This document shows, one piece after another, positions 56,169-64,000 of a stretch of DNA of 64,000 nucleotides (its first letter is position 1; every line of letters begins with the position of its first letter). This stretch comes from Rhizobium acidisoli (lineage in GTDB: Bacteria > Pseudomonadota > Alphaproteobacteria > Rhizobiales > Rhizobiaceae): positions 3,038,001 to 3,102,000 of the forward strand of contig NZ_CP034998.1 in NCBI RefSeq assembly GCF_002531755.2. Reading direction: 5' to 3'. The position numbers were made by a program, and so were the translations under genes. The notes under the pieces were generated by a model that did not search any database, was not told where the DNA came from, and was given only the letters and a program-made list of their open reading frames with translations.

Positions 56169-56930
56169 TCATTCCCTGCAATTGCCGCCGGCAATATGTT
56201 TGACGAGTTCCGGCACGATGATTTCGGATGCAATGTCAGGCAGGGGATGGGCGCCATCAGGAATTGCCGCCGCCAGGTCCCCCGGCGTCAGACGCCGCCA
56301 GTTCGGCCGGTGGTCGACAAACTCGAGACCGCGTTTCTCTGCCTCCGCCCGATGGGCCGAGATGTAGCTGCCGACAAAGGGGCGGATCAGTCCACGCAGT
56401 CCCGAAAACGGATTCATCGCCATGACGATGATCCGCGCTTGCGGCAGGCGCTGCCGAAGCTGGTCGAGGATGTCGCCGATATCCTTTCGGCTTTGCGCAA
56501 GCGACACGAACCGCTGCAATGCTGCGTCGTTAGCGTAGAATTCGATCAGAACGATATCCGGCTGCTCGGCAACGACGCGGTCAATCTGGGTCAGAGCCCA
56601 GAGCGACGTCTCCCCGCTCTTTGCAACGCTCTCGATTTTCACCGGCCTCTGCAGGCAGGCTGCAAGCCTTGTCTCGAGAGCGGGCTGCCATCCTCCTCGG
56701 GCTGTCAACGATGTTCCGAAAGCTACTATTTTCAACGGTGGGGAATTTTCGGCATAACCGCTTTTCGGGGCCGAGAGCATCACCAGACACGCCAAAAGCA
56801 GAAGCCATCCATAGGTCGGTCGTCTCTCGATTGGCAGCGTCCGCCAAAGCCGCAAACTTATCATGGAGGAATCATATCTCAGCGGAACCGGTAGGTCACG
56901 CGTCAGAAATCCGGCTGGAAGGGCAGCCAT
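56169..56930 (-). CDS. SGNH/GDSL-family esterase or acylhydrolase
   Basis: The product has 253 residues from the ATG at 56930, chosen for AGAAGG upstream; a start at 56864 is also reasonable. A hydrophobic segment (WLLLLACLVMLSAP) ending GYA exports or anchors it. The block I motif is FGTSLTARGG, with GTS replacing the usual GDS but keeping the nucleophile Ser. Block III is YANDAAL and the catalytic pair is DGAHP (Asp-x2-His). The TesA-like GTSLTA form is known in rhizobial polysaccharide loci. It may remove acetyl or acyl groups from the surface polysaccharide. Confidence 0.82.
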   Translation of the reverse strand: MAALPAGFLTRDLPVPLRYDSSMISLRLWRTLPIERRPTYGWLLLLACLVMLSAPKSGYAENSPPLKIVAFGTSLTARGGWQPALETRLAACLQRPVKIESVAKSGETSLWALTQIDRVVAEQPDIVLIEFYANDAALQRFVSLAQSRKDIGDILDQLRQRLPQARIIVMAMNPFSGLRGLIRPFVGSYISAHRAEAEKRGLEFVDHRPNWRRLTPGDLAAAIPDGAHPLPDIASEIIVPELVKHIAGGNCRE

Positions 56931-57018
56931 GCCCTTCTTCAACCAAGCTGCAGCAGGCTTGAGACAATGTCATGACGATGACCGCTCACGCCGCTTGTGA
57001 CGCGGCACAGCCGCGCCA

Positions 57019-58326
57019 TCACTCCTCACGAAATACGTGCTGCATCTGATCGGTCAGCGGCTTCGTCAGATAGGAGATAACGTTTCTGTCGGCGATCTTG
57101 ATGAAGACTTCGGCCGGCATGCCGGGATAGAGCTTTATCGACTTCAGCTTGGCGATGCTTTCAGCCTCCGGCTTGACGCGAAGGGGATAATAGCTGATGC
57201 CCGTCCGCTCATCCTTGACGACATCGGGTGCAATCGAAGTGATCTCACCGCGCACGTCAGGCGTTGTGCGCTGATCAAAGGCGCTGAACCGAACATCGAC
57301 GGACTGGCCGACGTGAAGCTGATCGATATCGCGCGTGGCGACTCTCGCCTGAACCGTGAGATCTTCATTTTCGGGAACGACGAGCATCAGGGTCTCACCC
57401 GGGTTGACGACGCCATTGACCGTGTGAATGGAAAGCTCGTGAATGCGCCCGCTGAGCGGCGCGACAATGTCGAGACGGCGGAGTTGATCGAGCGCGGTTC
57501 CGCGGCGCTCTTCATTTTCGGCGATCTTCGCCTCGACGTCGGTCAGTTCCTTGGCGATCTCCGAACGGCGATCCTCGTCCAGCTGGAGCGACTGGCGATC
57601 GATCTCGATTGCCTTGCCTTCGGCCTCAGCCTTTGCAGCGATTTCCTGGCCGCTATTGCCTTGAAGGTCGGCGCGGGCGCGTTTGAGTGCATTCAAACGC
57701 TGCAGCGTGACCAGCCCCTTCTTGTAGAGCGTATCGACGCCTTCGAGCTCTTGTTCGATCAGGCTGAGGGAATCATTGGTAGCGTTGATCTGAACGACCA
57801 ACCCCTTGATCTGCTCGGCCAGCTGATCCTTGCGCGACGCCAACTGGCTCTTCATTCCCACGAGCGCCGACCTGCGGCTGTCGAACAATTTCGTCTCGCC
57901 GTCGAGCAGATCCCGCGCCGCCGTGCTGGATGTCAGATCGCTGATGTTTTCCTCGACATCGAATGACTCGGCGTCGATCCGTTCGGCCTTCAGACGGGCA
58001 CGACGCGCATAAAGCTGAGCGAGTGTGCTCTCGACGATCGAAAGCTGTGCTTTTGTCGTCGTGCCATCGAGCTGTATCAGGATCTGTCCGGCCGTCACAT
58101 GGTCATTTTCGGAGACCAGCAGTTTCGATACGATACCGCCTGTCAGGTGCTGGACCTTCTTCACATCGCCGTTGACGACGACAACGCCTTCGCCGATGAC
58201 GGCGCTCGACAGCTCAGTCGTTGTTGCCCAACCACCGATGCCGCAAACGAGAGCTATCGACAACACGCCAACAAGGGCGACATGGCGATTGAGGGAGCGT
58301 TTCGATTCACTGATGACTTTTCTCAC
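57019..58326 (-). CDS. prsE: type I secretion membrane-fusion protein PrsE
   Basis: This 435-residue HlyD-family adaptor links the inner-membrane ABC transporter to the outer-membrane channel. One membrane helix (about 16-36) is followed by the biotinyl-lipoyl half-motif VVVNGDVKKVQHLTGGIVSKLLVSENDHV. A long coiled coil (about 95-285) comes next, then a beta-barrel region with APLSGRIHELSIHTVNGVVNPGETLMLVVPE. Size and partner match rhizobial PrsE. The gene is 15 bases downstream of prsD. Confidence 0.9.
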   Translation of the reverse strand: MRKVISESKRSLNRHVALVGVLSIALVCGIGGWATTTELSSAVIGEGVVVVNGDVKKVQHLTGGIVSKLLVSENDHVTAGQILIQLDGTTTKAQLSIVESTLAQLYARRARLKAERIDAESFDVEENISDLTSSTAARDLLDGETKLFDSRRSALVGMKSQLASRKDQLAEQIKGLVVQINATNDSLSLIEQELEGVDTLYKKGLVTLQRLNALKRARADLQGNSGQEIAAKAEAEGKAIEIDRQSLQLDEDRRSEIAKELTDVEAKIAENEERRGTALDQLRRLDIVAPLSGRIHELSIHTVNGVVNPGETLMLVVPENEDLTVQARVATRDIDQLHVGQSVDVRFSAFDQRTTPDVRGEITSIAPDVVKDERTGISYYPLRVKPEAESIAKLKSIKLYPGMPAEVFIKIADRNVISYLTKPLTDQMQHVFREE

Positions 58327-58341
58327 AATCTTCCTTCCGGC

Positions 58342-60111
58342 CTATTCAGCCGCATTCATGCCGTCGACCACGACTTTGAGCTGAGCCACGCGATCGGCAA
58401 TCGGCGTGCGCGCCGCCGGTTCCGGCCGGCTGACCCGTGCCAGAACTTCTTCCTTCGGGCCGAATGCGATCATCCGGCCGTCCTGCATCATCAGCACGAA
58501 GTCGCAGACCGCCAGAACCCCGGACCGATGCGCGATGACGACGACGATGCCGCCGCGTGCGCGCACGCTCATGATCGCGGCGCTCAGCGCCCGCTCGCCT
58601 TCCTCATCGAGGTTGGAGTTCGGTTCGTCGAGCACGACGAGGAAGGGCTCACCGTAAAGCGCTCTTGCAAGCGCGATACGCTGTCTCTGGCCGGCCGAAA
58701 GTGCCGCACCCCCGTCACCGATTTCGGTTTCGTAACCGTTCGGCAGACGAAGAATGAGATCGTGAACACGTGCCGCCCGCGCCGCGGCGACCACCGCCTC
58801 CGGCGACATCTCCTTGGCGAAACGGCAGATATTCTGCGCGACGGTTCCTGAGAACAGTTCCACGTCCTGCGGGAGATAACCGATATGCCGGCCAAGGGCG
58901 TCGCCATCCCACTGGTCGAGCGCTGCGCCATCGAGGCGAATGGATCCCCTGACGGTCGGCCAGATGCCCATCATCGCCCGCGCCAGCGACGACTTGCCCG
59001 AAGCGCTGTAACCGATGACCCCGAGGGCGCTTCCTGCTCTCAGCCCGAAGCTGACATCGGAAATAACCAGGCGCTGGCCTGCCGGCGGCCCGCTTGCCAG
59101 ACCCTCGACCGTAACCTGCTTGGAAGGCGCTGCGAGCGCGAGCGGTGCCGGGATTTCCGGAATGGTTTTCAGCAGGTTCGCAAGCCGCGCCCAGCTTTGC
59201 TGGGCGGAGACGAAACCGCGCCAATTCCCGATCGCCGCTTCCACAGGCGCCAGAGCGCGAGACGTCAGAATAGAGCCCGCGATGATAATGCCTGAAGAGG
59301 CCTGCCCTTGAATGACCAGGATCGCGCCGGTCGCAAGCGTTCCCGATTGCAGGGCAATACGGAAAATCTTCGACAGGGTCGCATATCCGTTGCCGACATC
59401 CGACGCCTGCCGGGTGATGAGCCGGTATTCCTCGTTCTTGCGGTCCCAGATCTCGGCCATGGTGCCCGCCATGCCCATGGCGTGAATGACTTCGGAGTTG
59501 CGGATCGAGGTCTGCGCAAAGGCATTGCGCATATTGGCGGCGTCGGATTGCTGTTTTGACAGCGTCCGCGTTCCCTGGTTGGTCAAGAACGTCAGGATGG
59601 CGAGAACCAGCGATCCACCGATCGCGATATATCCGATCGCCGGATGAAACAGGAAGCAGATCACGATGTAGAAGGGAAGCCACGGCAGATCGAACATCGC
59701 CGTCGGGCCCATGCCGGACAGGAAGGTTCTTATCTGGTCGAAGTCGCGCAACGGCTGAAGCCCGTCCCCGCCGATTTTGACTTTCAGCGGCGCCTTGATG
59801 AGCGCCCGGAACACGCGTCCGTTCACCATCTCGTCAAGCGCACCGGCAACGCGCACGAGCATCCTGCTCCGGAGAACCTCGAACGCGCCCTGGAACGCGT
59901 AAAGAGCCAATGCAAGTATCGCCAAGGCAGCCAGCGTCGGTATGCTTTTGCTCGGAATGACGCGGTCATATACCTCAAGCATGAAGAATGAGCTGGTAAG
60001 ATAGAGAATATTGATAAGCGCGCTTGCTATGCCGATGAAGACAAGTCCCCCCTTGCACTTCCGCAAGGCTTTGGACGGCTCACTGGCATCGGTCGCTGAA
60101 CTCTGAAACAC
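58342..60111 (-). CDS. prsD: type I secretion ABC ATPase/permease PrsD
   Basis: This 589-residue fused transporter has six membrane helices in residues of about 20-310. A C-terminal ATPase follows with Walker A GYSASGKSSL (about 370), signature LSAGQRQRIALARAL and Walker B FLVVLDEPNSNLDEEGE. This is the PrtD/PrsD class, which has no peptidase domain. It exports Rap adhesins and Ply glycanases through a C-terminal signal. The two genes beyond its start (beta-helix and RapA-like) are its likely substrates. Confidence 0.92.
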   Translation of the reverse strand: MFQSSATDASEPSKALRKCKGGLVFIGIASALINILYLTSSFFMLEVYDRVIPSKSIPTLAALAILALALYAFQGAFEVLRSRMLVRVAGALDEMVNGRVFRALIKAPLKVKIGGDGLQPLRDFDQIRTFLSGMGPTAMFDLPWLPFYIVICFLFHPAIGYIAIGGSLVLAILTFLTNQGTRTLSKQQSDAANMRNAFAQTSIRNSEVIHAMGMAGTMAEIWDRKNEEYRLITRQASDVGNGYATLSKIFRIALQSGTLATGAILVIQGQASSGIIIAGSILTSRALAPVEAAIGNWRGFVSAQQSWARLANLLKTIPEIPAPLALAAPSKQVTVEGLASGPPAGQRLVISDVSFGLRAGSALGVIGYSASGKSSLARAMMGIWPTVRGSIRLDGAALDQWDGDALGRHIGYLPQDVELFSGTVAQNICRFAKEMSPEAVVAAARAARVHDLILRLPNGYETEIGDGGAALSAGQRQRIALARALYGEPFLVVLDEPNSNLDEEGERALSAAIMSVRARGGIVVVIAHRSGVLAVCDFVLMMQDGRMIAFGPKEEVLARVSRPEPAARTPIADRVAQLKVVVDGMNAAE

Positions 60112-60603
60112 GAATTAAATCCCTCTCTACCGCATCGCATACAGACAAATAAGCCTGCGTATATCGCAGCTACAGGCCTATCAAGGCCAGACAATGACAT
60201 AGCTACTTCGGACGTTCGGCACTGGTGCCGAAACCCGCTGACAAGTCCAAAGCTTACTACATGAACCCCACTGAAAAATGACCGAAAATCCCCATTTATA
60301 GCGAATGATTTCAGAGGCCCTAGCTTAACGCTACGCTAAATATATCGGCCTAAGCAAGGGAAAACCGCAAATCGCCCAATAACGGTTCAAAGAGATGAAC
60401 AGGACGCGCCCATAGACGCGAGATTTACTGGGGGATTAACTATAAATTCAGTCTATAGTTTGTTCTGATTATGACCCGTGGACATATTTTGCCATCTGCC
60501 ATCGCCCGCGTTCGACAGCCTCGCAGCAAGCATCGGCATTGAAGCCGGGAAACGTCAACCGGGCGAACACGACCGACTGACGCTGTCTCAGCGTTGATGG
60601 GCT
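60112..60603. other. prsD upstream region with two palindromes
   Basis: No gene was seen. TTCGGCAC at 60215-60222 pairs with GTGCCGAA at 60225-60232, about 105 bases ahead of prsD. AACTATA at 60438-60444 pairs with TATAGTT at 60454-60460 around nine bases. Either could be a regulator site for prsDE. The AT-rich stretch 60290-60480 probably holds the prsD promoter. The adjacent beta-helix gene also ends at this region. Confidence 0.45.
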
Positions 60604-62229
60604 TCACACCAACAAGTGCGATGCTTGGCTGGAATGAAATGCATCGACATTGATGTAGATACCCAGCGAGTCCGTGTCGATGTGCGAAGCACCGTCGGAA
60701 ATTTTGTACTGGAAGGATTCGCTGACGTTCCCGTGAAGGCCGACGAGTTTCGCTGCGTCCACGGTGTAGGTGTAATCGCCATCACTCTCAATATGGATCA
60801 CACCGTATTTGCCCGTTACCGTCAGCCCATGTTTATCCACGGCACTGTCGCCAAAGCGACGCAGCAGCACACTGCCATTGGCGGCACTGTCGTTTTCAAG
60901 AAGGTTTCCATGATATGCGCTGCCGGTGTCGGCCGAAATCTTCAAGTTGTCGTGGACAGCGACAATTTTTGGGGCGGCGACTGAGGGCGTGGTCGCGACC
61001 GGCGTTTCGGTCGCAGCCACTGGAGCGCTTACCTGGGGCTGCGCCGGTATTTCCGCGGGATGCTCGACGACCGGTGCAACAGGCGTCTGCTCGTGGCTCG
61101 TTGACGTATCACCATTCGTGCCGCCGGCGGCGCTGTCGAGTTCGGCCTGCGCTTGCTCGAATGTTTTGTTGTCGCCGACAAAGAACGTGTTTTGCGCAGC
61201 GATTGTGGCAGGCATCGTCAGCGTCGATACATCGCTGTCGATGATATTGTCATAGAAGGAGCCCGATGCTGGCCGGTCGACCTTAAGCGCCGAGGAGGAC
61301 AGATCGTCAAAGACGTTGTCATGAACATCGATATTCTCGCGGATATAGACGGGATTGCCGGCGGCGCTGACCAGAACCCCATACACGCCGTCATGGATAT
61401 AATTCCCGCTAATATCGTAGTTCTTCGCATCGCCCTGATCGCCAAGGCCGATGCCGTAGGACCAGCTGTAGCCGCCATATCCCGAGATGTTGTTGTCGTG
61501 AATGGCGATGTTGGTGCCCGCCTGCGCGCTCAACCCGAAGCCGCCGCCAACGAGCGTATTGCCCTCGACCAAAGCATCTTGAGCTCGGACCAGTACCAAG
61601 ACACCTTTGGCGCTGTTGGTTTGCGTTTGCTCCAGATGATTGTCCTTGACGAGAATATTGCTGCTGTCGTTGAGCTGAATGGCGTCTGCGGCACTTCCCT
61701 GGCTGTTGGTGACGGTGTTGTTGATCAGGGTGACGCCCTTGACCTTTTCCATCCAGATCCCGTCGGAATGGACACCGGTCAGTGTGCTGTTTTCGATGGT
61801 GATGTTCTGGCTGCTTTGGAAGCTGACGGATCCGGGCTTTCCGGCAAGGCCGGTATTGCTCACCTCGACATTCCGTACGACCCAGTTCGACACGTTTCCT
61901 GCATATATCGCGTTCGCCCCAGTATCGGCGATCTTGATATTCTCGATCACGATATTCGAGGCCTTGGAACCATGGATGCCGTCATTGCTGCTGTGAATGA
62001 CCGGGGCGTCGCCAAGACCGTAGCTGCCAATGGTGATCGGAGCCGCAACGCTGCCGGAGTATTTCAAATCGAATTGTTCATTGAACACGCTTCCGGCAGC
62101 AAGCAGCACACTGTCGCCAGGGTTCAGCCTCAGGGATTCGACGGCGGATAATGTCGCGAAAGCCGAATTCTCCGCGGTTCCACTGTTATGATCGGACCCT
62201 GTCGCTGAATTCACGTAATAGACGGTCAT
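60604..62229 (-). CDS. secreted parallel beta-helix protein with C-terminal Rap domain
   Basis: This 541-residue protein has no Sec signal, as expected for a type I substrate. Residues of about 1-350 form a right-handed beta-helix of the pectate lyase/epimerase class, with regular NITIENSTLTGV, NILVKDNHLEQT and NIAIHDNNISGYGG turns. A Pro/Ala/Thr linker follows (about 370-425). Then comes a domain of about 105 residues (VAVHDNLKISADTGSAYHGNLLENDSA, SDGDYTYTVDAAK, FQYKISDGASHIDTDSL) that closely resembles the repeats of the RapA-like protein at 62914. A polysaccharide lyase or epimerase held on the exopolysaccharide by the Rap domain is the best guess. Confidence 0.85.
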   Translation of the reverse strand: MTVYYVNSATGSDHNSGTAENSAFATLSAVESLRLNPGDSVLLAAGSVFNEQFDLKYSGSVAAPITIGSYGLGDAPVIHSSNDGIHGSKASNIVIENIKIADTGANAIYAGNVSNWVVRNVEVSNTGLAGKPGSVSFQSSQNITIENSTLTGVHSDGIWMEKVKGVTLINNTVTNSQGSAADAIQLNDSSNILVKDNHLEQTQTNSAKGVLVLVRAQDALVEGNTLVGGGFGLSAQAGTNIAIHDNNISGYGGYSWSYGIGLGDQGDAKNYDISGNYIHDGVYGVLVSAAGNPVYIRENIDVHDNVFDDLSSSALKVDRPASGSFYDNIIDSDVSTLTMPATIAAQNTFFVGDNKTFEQAQAELDSAAGGTNGDTSTSHEQTPVAPVVEHPAEIPAQPQVSAPVAATETPVATTPSVAAPKIVAVHDNLKISADTGSAYHGNLLENDSAANGSVLLRRFGDSAVDKHGLTVTGKYGVIHIESDGDYTYTVDAAKLVGLHGNVSESFQYKISDGASHIDTDSLGIYINVDAFHSSQASHLLV

Positions 62230-62913
62230 GCTTCGATCTCCCCAAGGTAATGGAAATCTTCTAAGCGTGGACCTCTCTCCGCCGGCTAAAATGAAACACT
62301 AAAATTCTTTCTATCTGCCGATATTCTTCATCGTCAGGCGAGTTTTCTTCGTCTCTGATGTATTTTCCATGGCGTTAAAGTTGCAACGCATGACAAGAAT
62401 GTATTTTTACTAGAAAGCAGTTCGATGGCAGTCCTTTTTCCGTAACCGGCGGATTGCTGTGATCATGTTGCTACAACTAAGAAGTTTGTTCCTCAGCGTA
62501 TCCAACAATAGAAATGACAGTGACGACCTTAATAGGATGTAAGAGAGGCTATCGAGATAACACGACAAAATCACCAAAAGAGATTGCTAGCCCAATGTGA
62601 TTATTTGACAATTTCATCTGCACGGAAGTGACTTCCTGTATTCCTATTGATTGCTTCCGAATAAAACTTCTTACCTTGTGAAGAAATATGTTCAATCGTC
62701 CGATATGCCGCGTATTCACTTATTATTAATGCGCCAATCCGCCGGTGTTTCGTCCAATTACTCCGATTGTATGTGTGCCATTATTGCACATCGGCACTCT
62801 AATGTTAATATCATGTTAATCTCAGCCTTGACTCTCTGTATTAATATATCCTTAATCGCACCCGTCGCTAAGGTTAAAATTGGCCAGCGAAGATCAATTC
62901 AGGAGAGACAACA
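62230..62913. promoter_or_regulatory. AT-rich divergent control region of the beta-helix and rapA-like genes
   Basis: This region of about 680 bases holds promoters for both secreted-protein genes. For the rapA-like gene, TTGACT at 62828-62833 and CTTAAT at 62851-62856 (17-base spacer) form a plausible promoter. Upstream, ATGTTAAT is repeated at 62802-62809 and 62813-62820, one helical turn apart. TGTGC at 62774-62778 pairs with GCACA at 62786-62790. These suggest binding of a transcription regulator. No gene was seen inside. Confidence 0.5.
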
Positions 62914-63624
62914 ATGGCTATTCACGCAACCGACGATTCTGCCACATTTCTAGAAACCGACGTCATCTCGGGAAATCTGCTCAGCAACGATTCATCCGAC
63001 AACGGCCACCTATTCCTTCGCGCATTCGACCAGCAGAGCGTTGGCGCCAAGCAAGGCAACAGCCAGGTTACTGAAATCCAGGGCGACTATGGCACCTTCT
63101 TCGTCAAACCGGACGGCAGCTACACCTATGTTCTGAGCGATGCTGCCAAGGTTAACTTCACCAATGGTGAATTGCTCCAGGAAAAGGTCTCATACAAGAT
63201 CTCCGACGGCAGCGGTCATACCGATGTCGGCCTGTTCACCCTGAACATCCAGGGCGTCACCCAAGTCAAGCCGATCGCTGTCGACGACCACTACAGCTTC
63301 AACGAAGGCAGCCCGATCAGCGGTAATGCGCTCGACAACGACATTGCCGGCGACAATGGACATCTCTTCCTCCGTCAGTTCGCTGGCACGAATGTCAACG
63401 GCAATCCGAGCGCAACGACCGACGTCGCCGGGACCTATGGCACGTTCCATGTCAAGTCGGACGGTTCATTCACCTACGATCTGGCATCGGATATCGCTCC
63501 TGGCGATCACGTCACGGAAACCATCCAATATTATAAGATTTCCGACGGCCAAGGTCACACGGATGCCGGCGTTCTGACGCTCAATATCACGGGCACGGAT
63601 TTTGTCTCGGGCGCCAGCGTCTAA
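62914..63624 (+). CDS. rapA: RapA-like secreted adhesin with two cadherin-like domains
   Basis: This acidic protein has 236 residues (about 24 kDa) and no Sec signal, with GGAGAG upstream of the ATG. It has two copies of one domain, about 1-112 and 115-228. The repeats share DNGHLFLR, YGTFxVKxDGSxTY and YKISDGxGHTDxGxxTLNI, with Asp-rich turns fit for calcium binding. This is the architecture and size of the Rhizobium-adhering protein RapA, a PrsDE-secreted calcium-binding lectin that promotes autoaggregation and binds polysaccharide. The exact paralogue (A1, A2 or other) is not certain. Confidence 0.85.
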   Translation: MAIHATDDSATFLETDVISGNLLSNDSSDNGHLFLRAFDQQSVGAKQGNSQVTEIQGDYGTFFVKPDGSYTYVLSDAAKVNFTNGELLQEKVSYKISDGSGHTDVGLFTLNIQGVTQVKPIAVDDHYSFNEGSPISGNALDNDIAGDNGHLFLRQFAGTNVNGNPSATTDVAGTYGTFHVKSDGSFTYDLASDIAPGDHVTETIQYYKISDGQGHTDAGVLTLNITGTDFVSGASV

Positions 63625-63640
63625 TCGTTCATCAGATAAT

Positions 63641-63680
63641 CAATAGACGACGCCCGCCGCGCAAGCGGCGGGCGCTATTG
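63641..63680 (+). terminator. strong hairpin after the rapA-like gene
   Basis: CGCCCGCCGC at 63651-63660 pairs perfectly with 63665-63674 around a GCAA loop. Outside it CAATAG (63641-63646) and CTATTG (63675-63680) also match. There is no T-run, but the stability and position 17 bases after the stop make it a likely transcript end. Confidence 0.7.
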
Positions 63681-63730
63681 CCCCTAAAACCCTGGTTGAC
63701 GGGGGTTCTGACTCTGCAGCTGTTCTCCCT

Positions 63731-63836
63731 AATGCATGTCGCCCGGAAGTGTGCAGCGGTTCCGGGATAGCGACATGCATCAAAACAAAGAGCTAAAGCG
63801 CGTCGCATGAATCAAGTTTGATGCGACGCGCTTTAG
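63731..63836. repeat. dispersed rhizobial palindromic repeat, most complete copy
   Basis: Two linked stems are present. The first has ATGCATGTCG at its start and CGACATGCAT at its end, with inner CCGGAA and TTCCGG (63732-63780). The second has CTAAAGCGCGTCGCAT at 63793-63808, perfectly matched over 16 bases by 63821-63836. A linker with CAAAACAAAGAG joins them. Parts of it recur at 38971-39053, 44092-44158 and 56088-56130. Confidence 0.75.
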
Positions 63837-63848
63837 AACCGCCGACGA

Positions 63849-64000
63849 TTACTTGCTGCAGCGCTGCCGGAATCGCGCTGTCGCTCCATCCCCAAGCCCT
63901 GCCCAGGTTCGATCGAAGATTGGGCGGAGTTGTGGACTGATCTCTTTAATGGTGGCGTTGACCCTGCAACGGTCGCCAAGTTTCAGCATCGTCACGAGAT
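63849..64000 (-). CDS. C-terminal fragment of an unknown protein
   Basis: A minus-strand frame enters from the right edge and ends at TAA (63849-63851). Visible residues include MLKLGDRCRVNATIKEISPQ, then RPIFDRTWAGLGDG and RFRQRCSK. Coding character is fair, but too little is visible to name a product. It might also start at the ATG near 63991 and be a small protein. Confidence 0.4.
   Translation of the reverse strand, partial: LVTMLKLGDRCRVNATIKEISPQLRPIFDRTWAGLGDGATARFRQRCSK

Overview
The window is a 64 kb stretch of a high-GC alphaproteobacterial genome, almost certainly a Rhizobium of the R. leguminosarum/etli/phaseoli group. This rests on gene content: a xylFHG-type sugar transporter, a napEFDABC periplasmic nitrate reductase operon, PssD/PssE-like glycosyltransferases, a PrsD/PrsE type I secretion pair beside a Rap-type adhesin, a TfuA/YcaO pair, and NodS- and NodB-like domains. 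Dispersed palindromic repeats of a kind common in rhizobia occur at least four times. No phage, CRISPR array, rRNA operon or intact insertion sequence was seen.

Layout. (1) 1-3.8 kb: start of a ROK-type repressor, then the divergent xylose ABC transporter xylF-xylH-xylG, ending in a clear terminator. (2) 3.95-12.2 kb: tRNA-Arg(CCG) followed by an island-like block of poorly known genes. Several encode exported proteins, one a large zinc-dependent phospholipase C-like protein with a long coiled coil, and one a cytosolic protein with a HEPN-like RNase motif. (3) 12.2-15.4 kb: an M15/DUF882 murein peptidase-like protein and small housekeeping-type hypotheticals. (4) 15.4-19.8 kb: napEFDABC on the minus strand. 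(5) 20.2-24.3 kb: a second CUT2 sugar transporter split over two divergent units, with an NAD-dependent epimerase. (6) 24.3-26.5 kb: a divergent ampR-ampC-like pair. (7) 26.8-36.8 kb: a surface-polysaccharide locus with a UXS-like epimerase, four GT2 glycosyltransferases, a Wzm/Wzt exporter and a fused methyltransferase-deacetylase. (8) 36.8-39 kb: a long AT-rich, gene-poor stretch with palindromes. (9) 39.0-42.7 kb: a co-oriented set (methyltransferase, XRE regulator, YcaO, TfuA, 82-residue protein) that looks like an undescribed RiPP locus. (10) 43.2-56.1 kb: an acidic exopolysaccharide cluster with a GH10 glycosidase, GT4, acetyltransferase, two pyruvyl transferases, flippase, four GT2-like enzymes and a PssD/PssE pair. 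(11) 56.2-63.6 kb: an SGNH hydrolase, PrsE/PrsD, and two likely PrsDE substrates: a beta-helix protein carrying a Rap domain and a two-domain RapA-like adhesin.

How the parts fit. The right-hand 37 kb is mainly about the cell surface. It holds precursor-sugar enzymes, glycosyltransferases, decorating enzymes (acetyl, pyruvyl, possibly methyl groups), exporters, and a type I secretion system with secreted polysaccharide-binding or polysaccharide-cleaving proteins. The left-hand part provides sugar uptake and anaerobic nitrate respiration. The best candidate for an undescribed system is the YcaO-TfuA locus with its possible precursor protein. The phospholipase-like/coiled-coil protein beside the tRNA gene and the NodS-NodB-like fusion are next. 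Start codons were chosen by Shine-Dalgarno spacing, signal peptides and overlaps, and several remain uncertain as stated.
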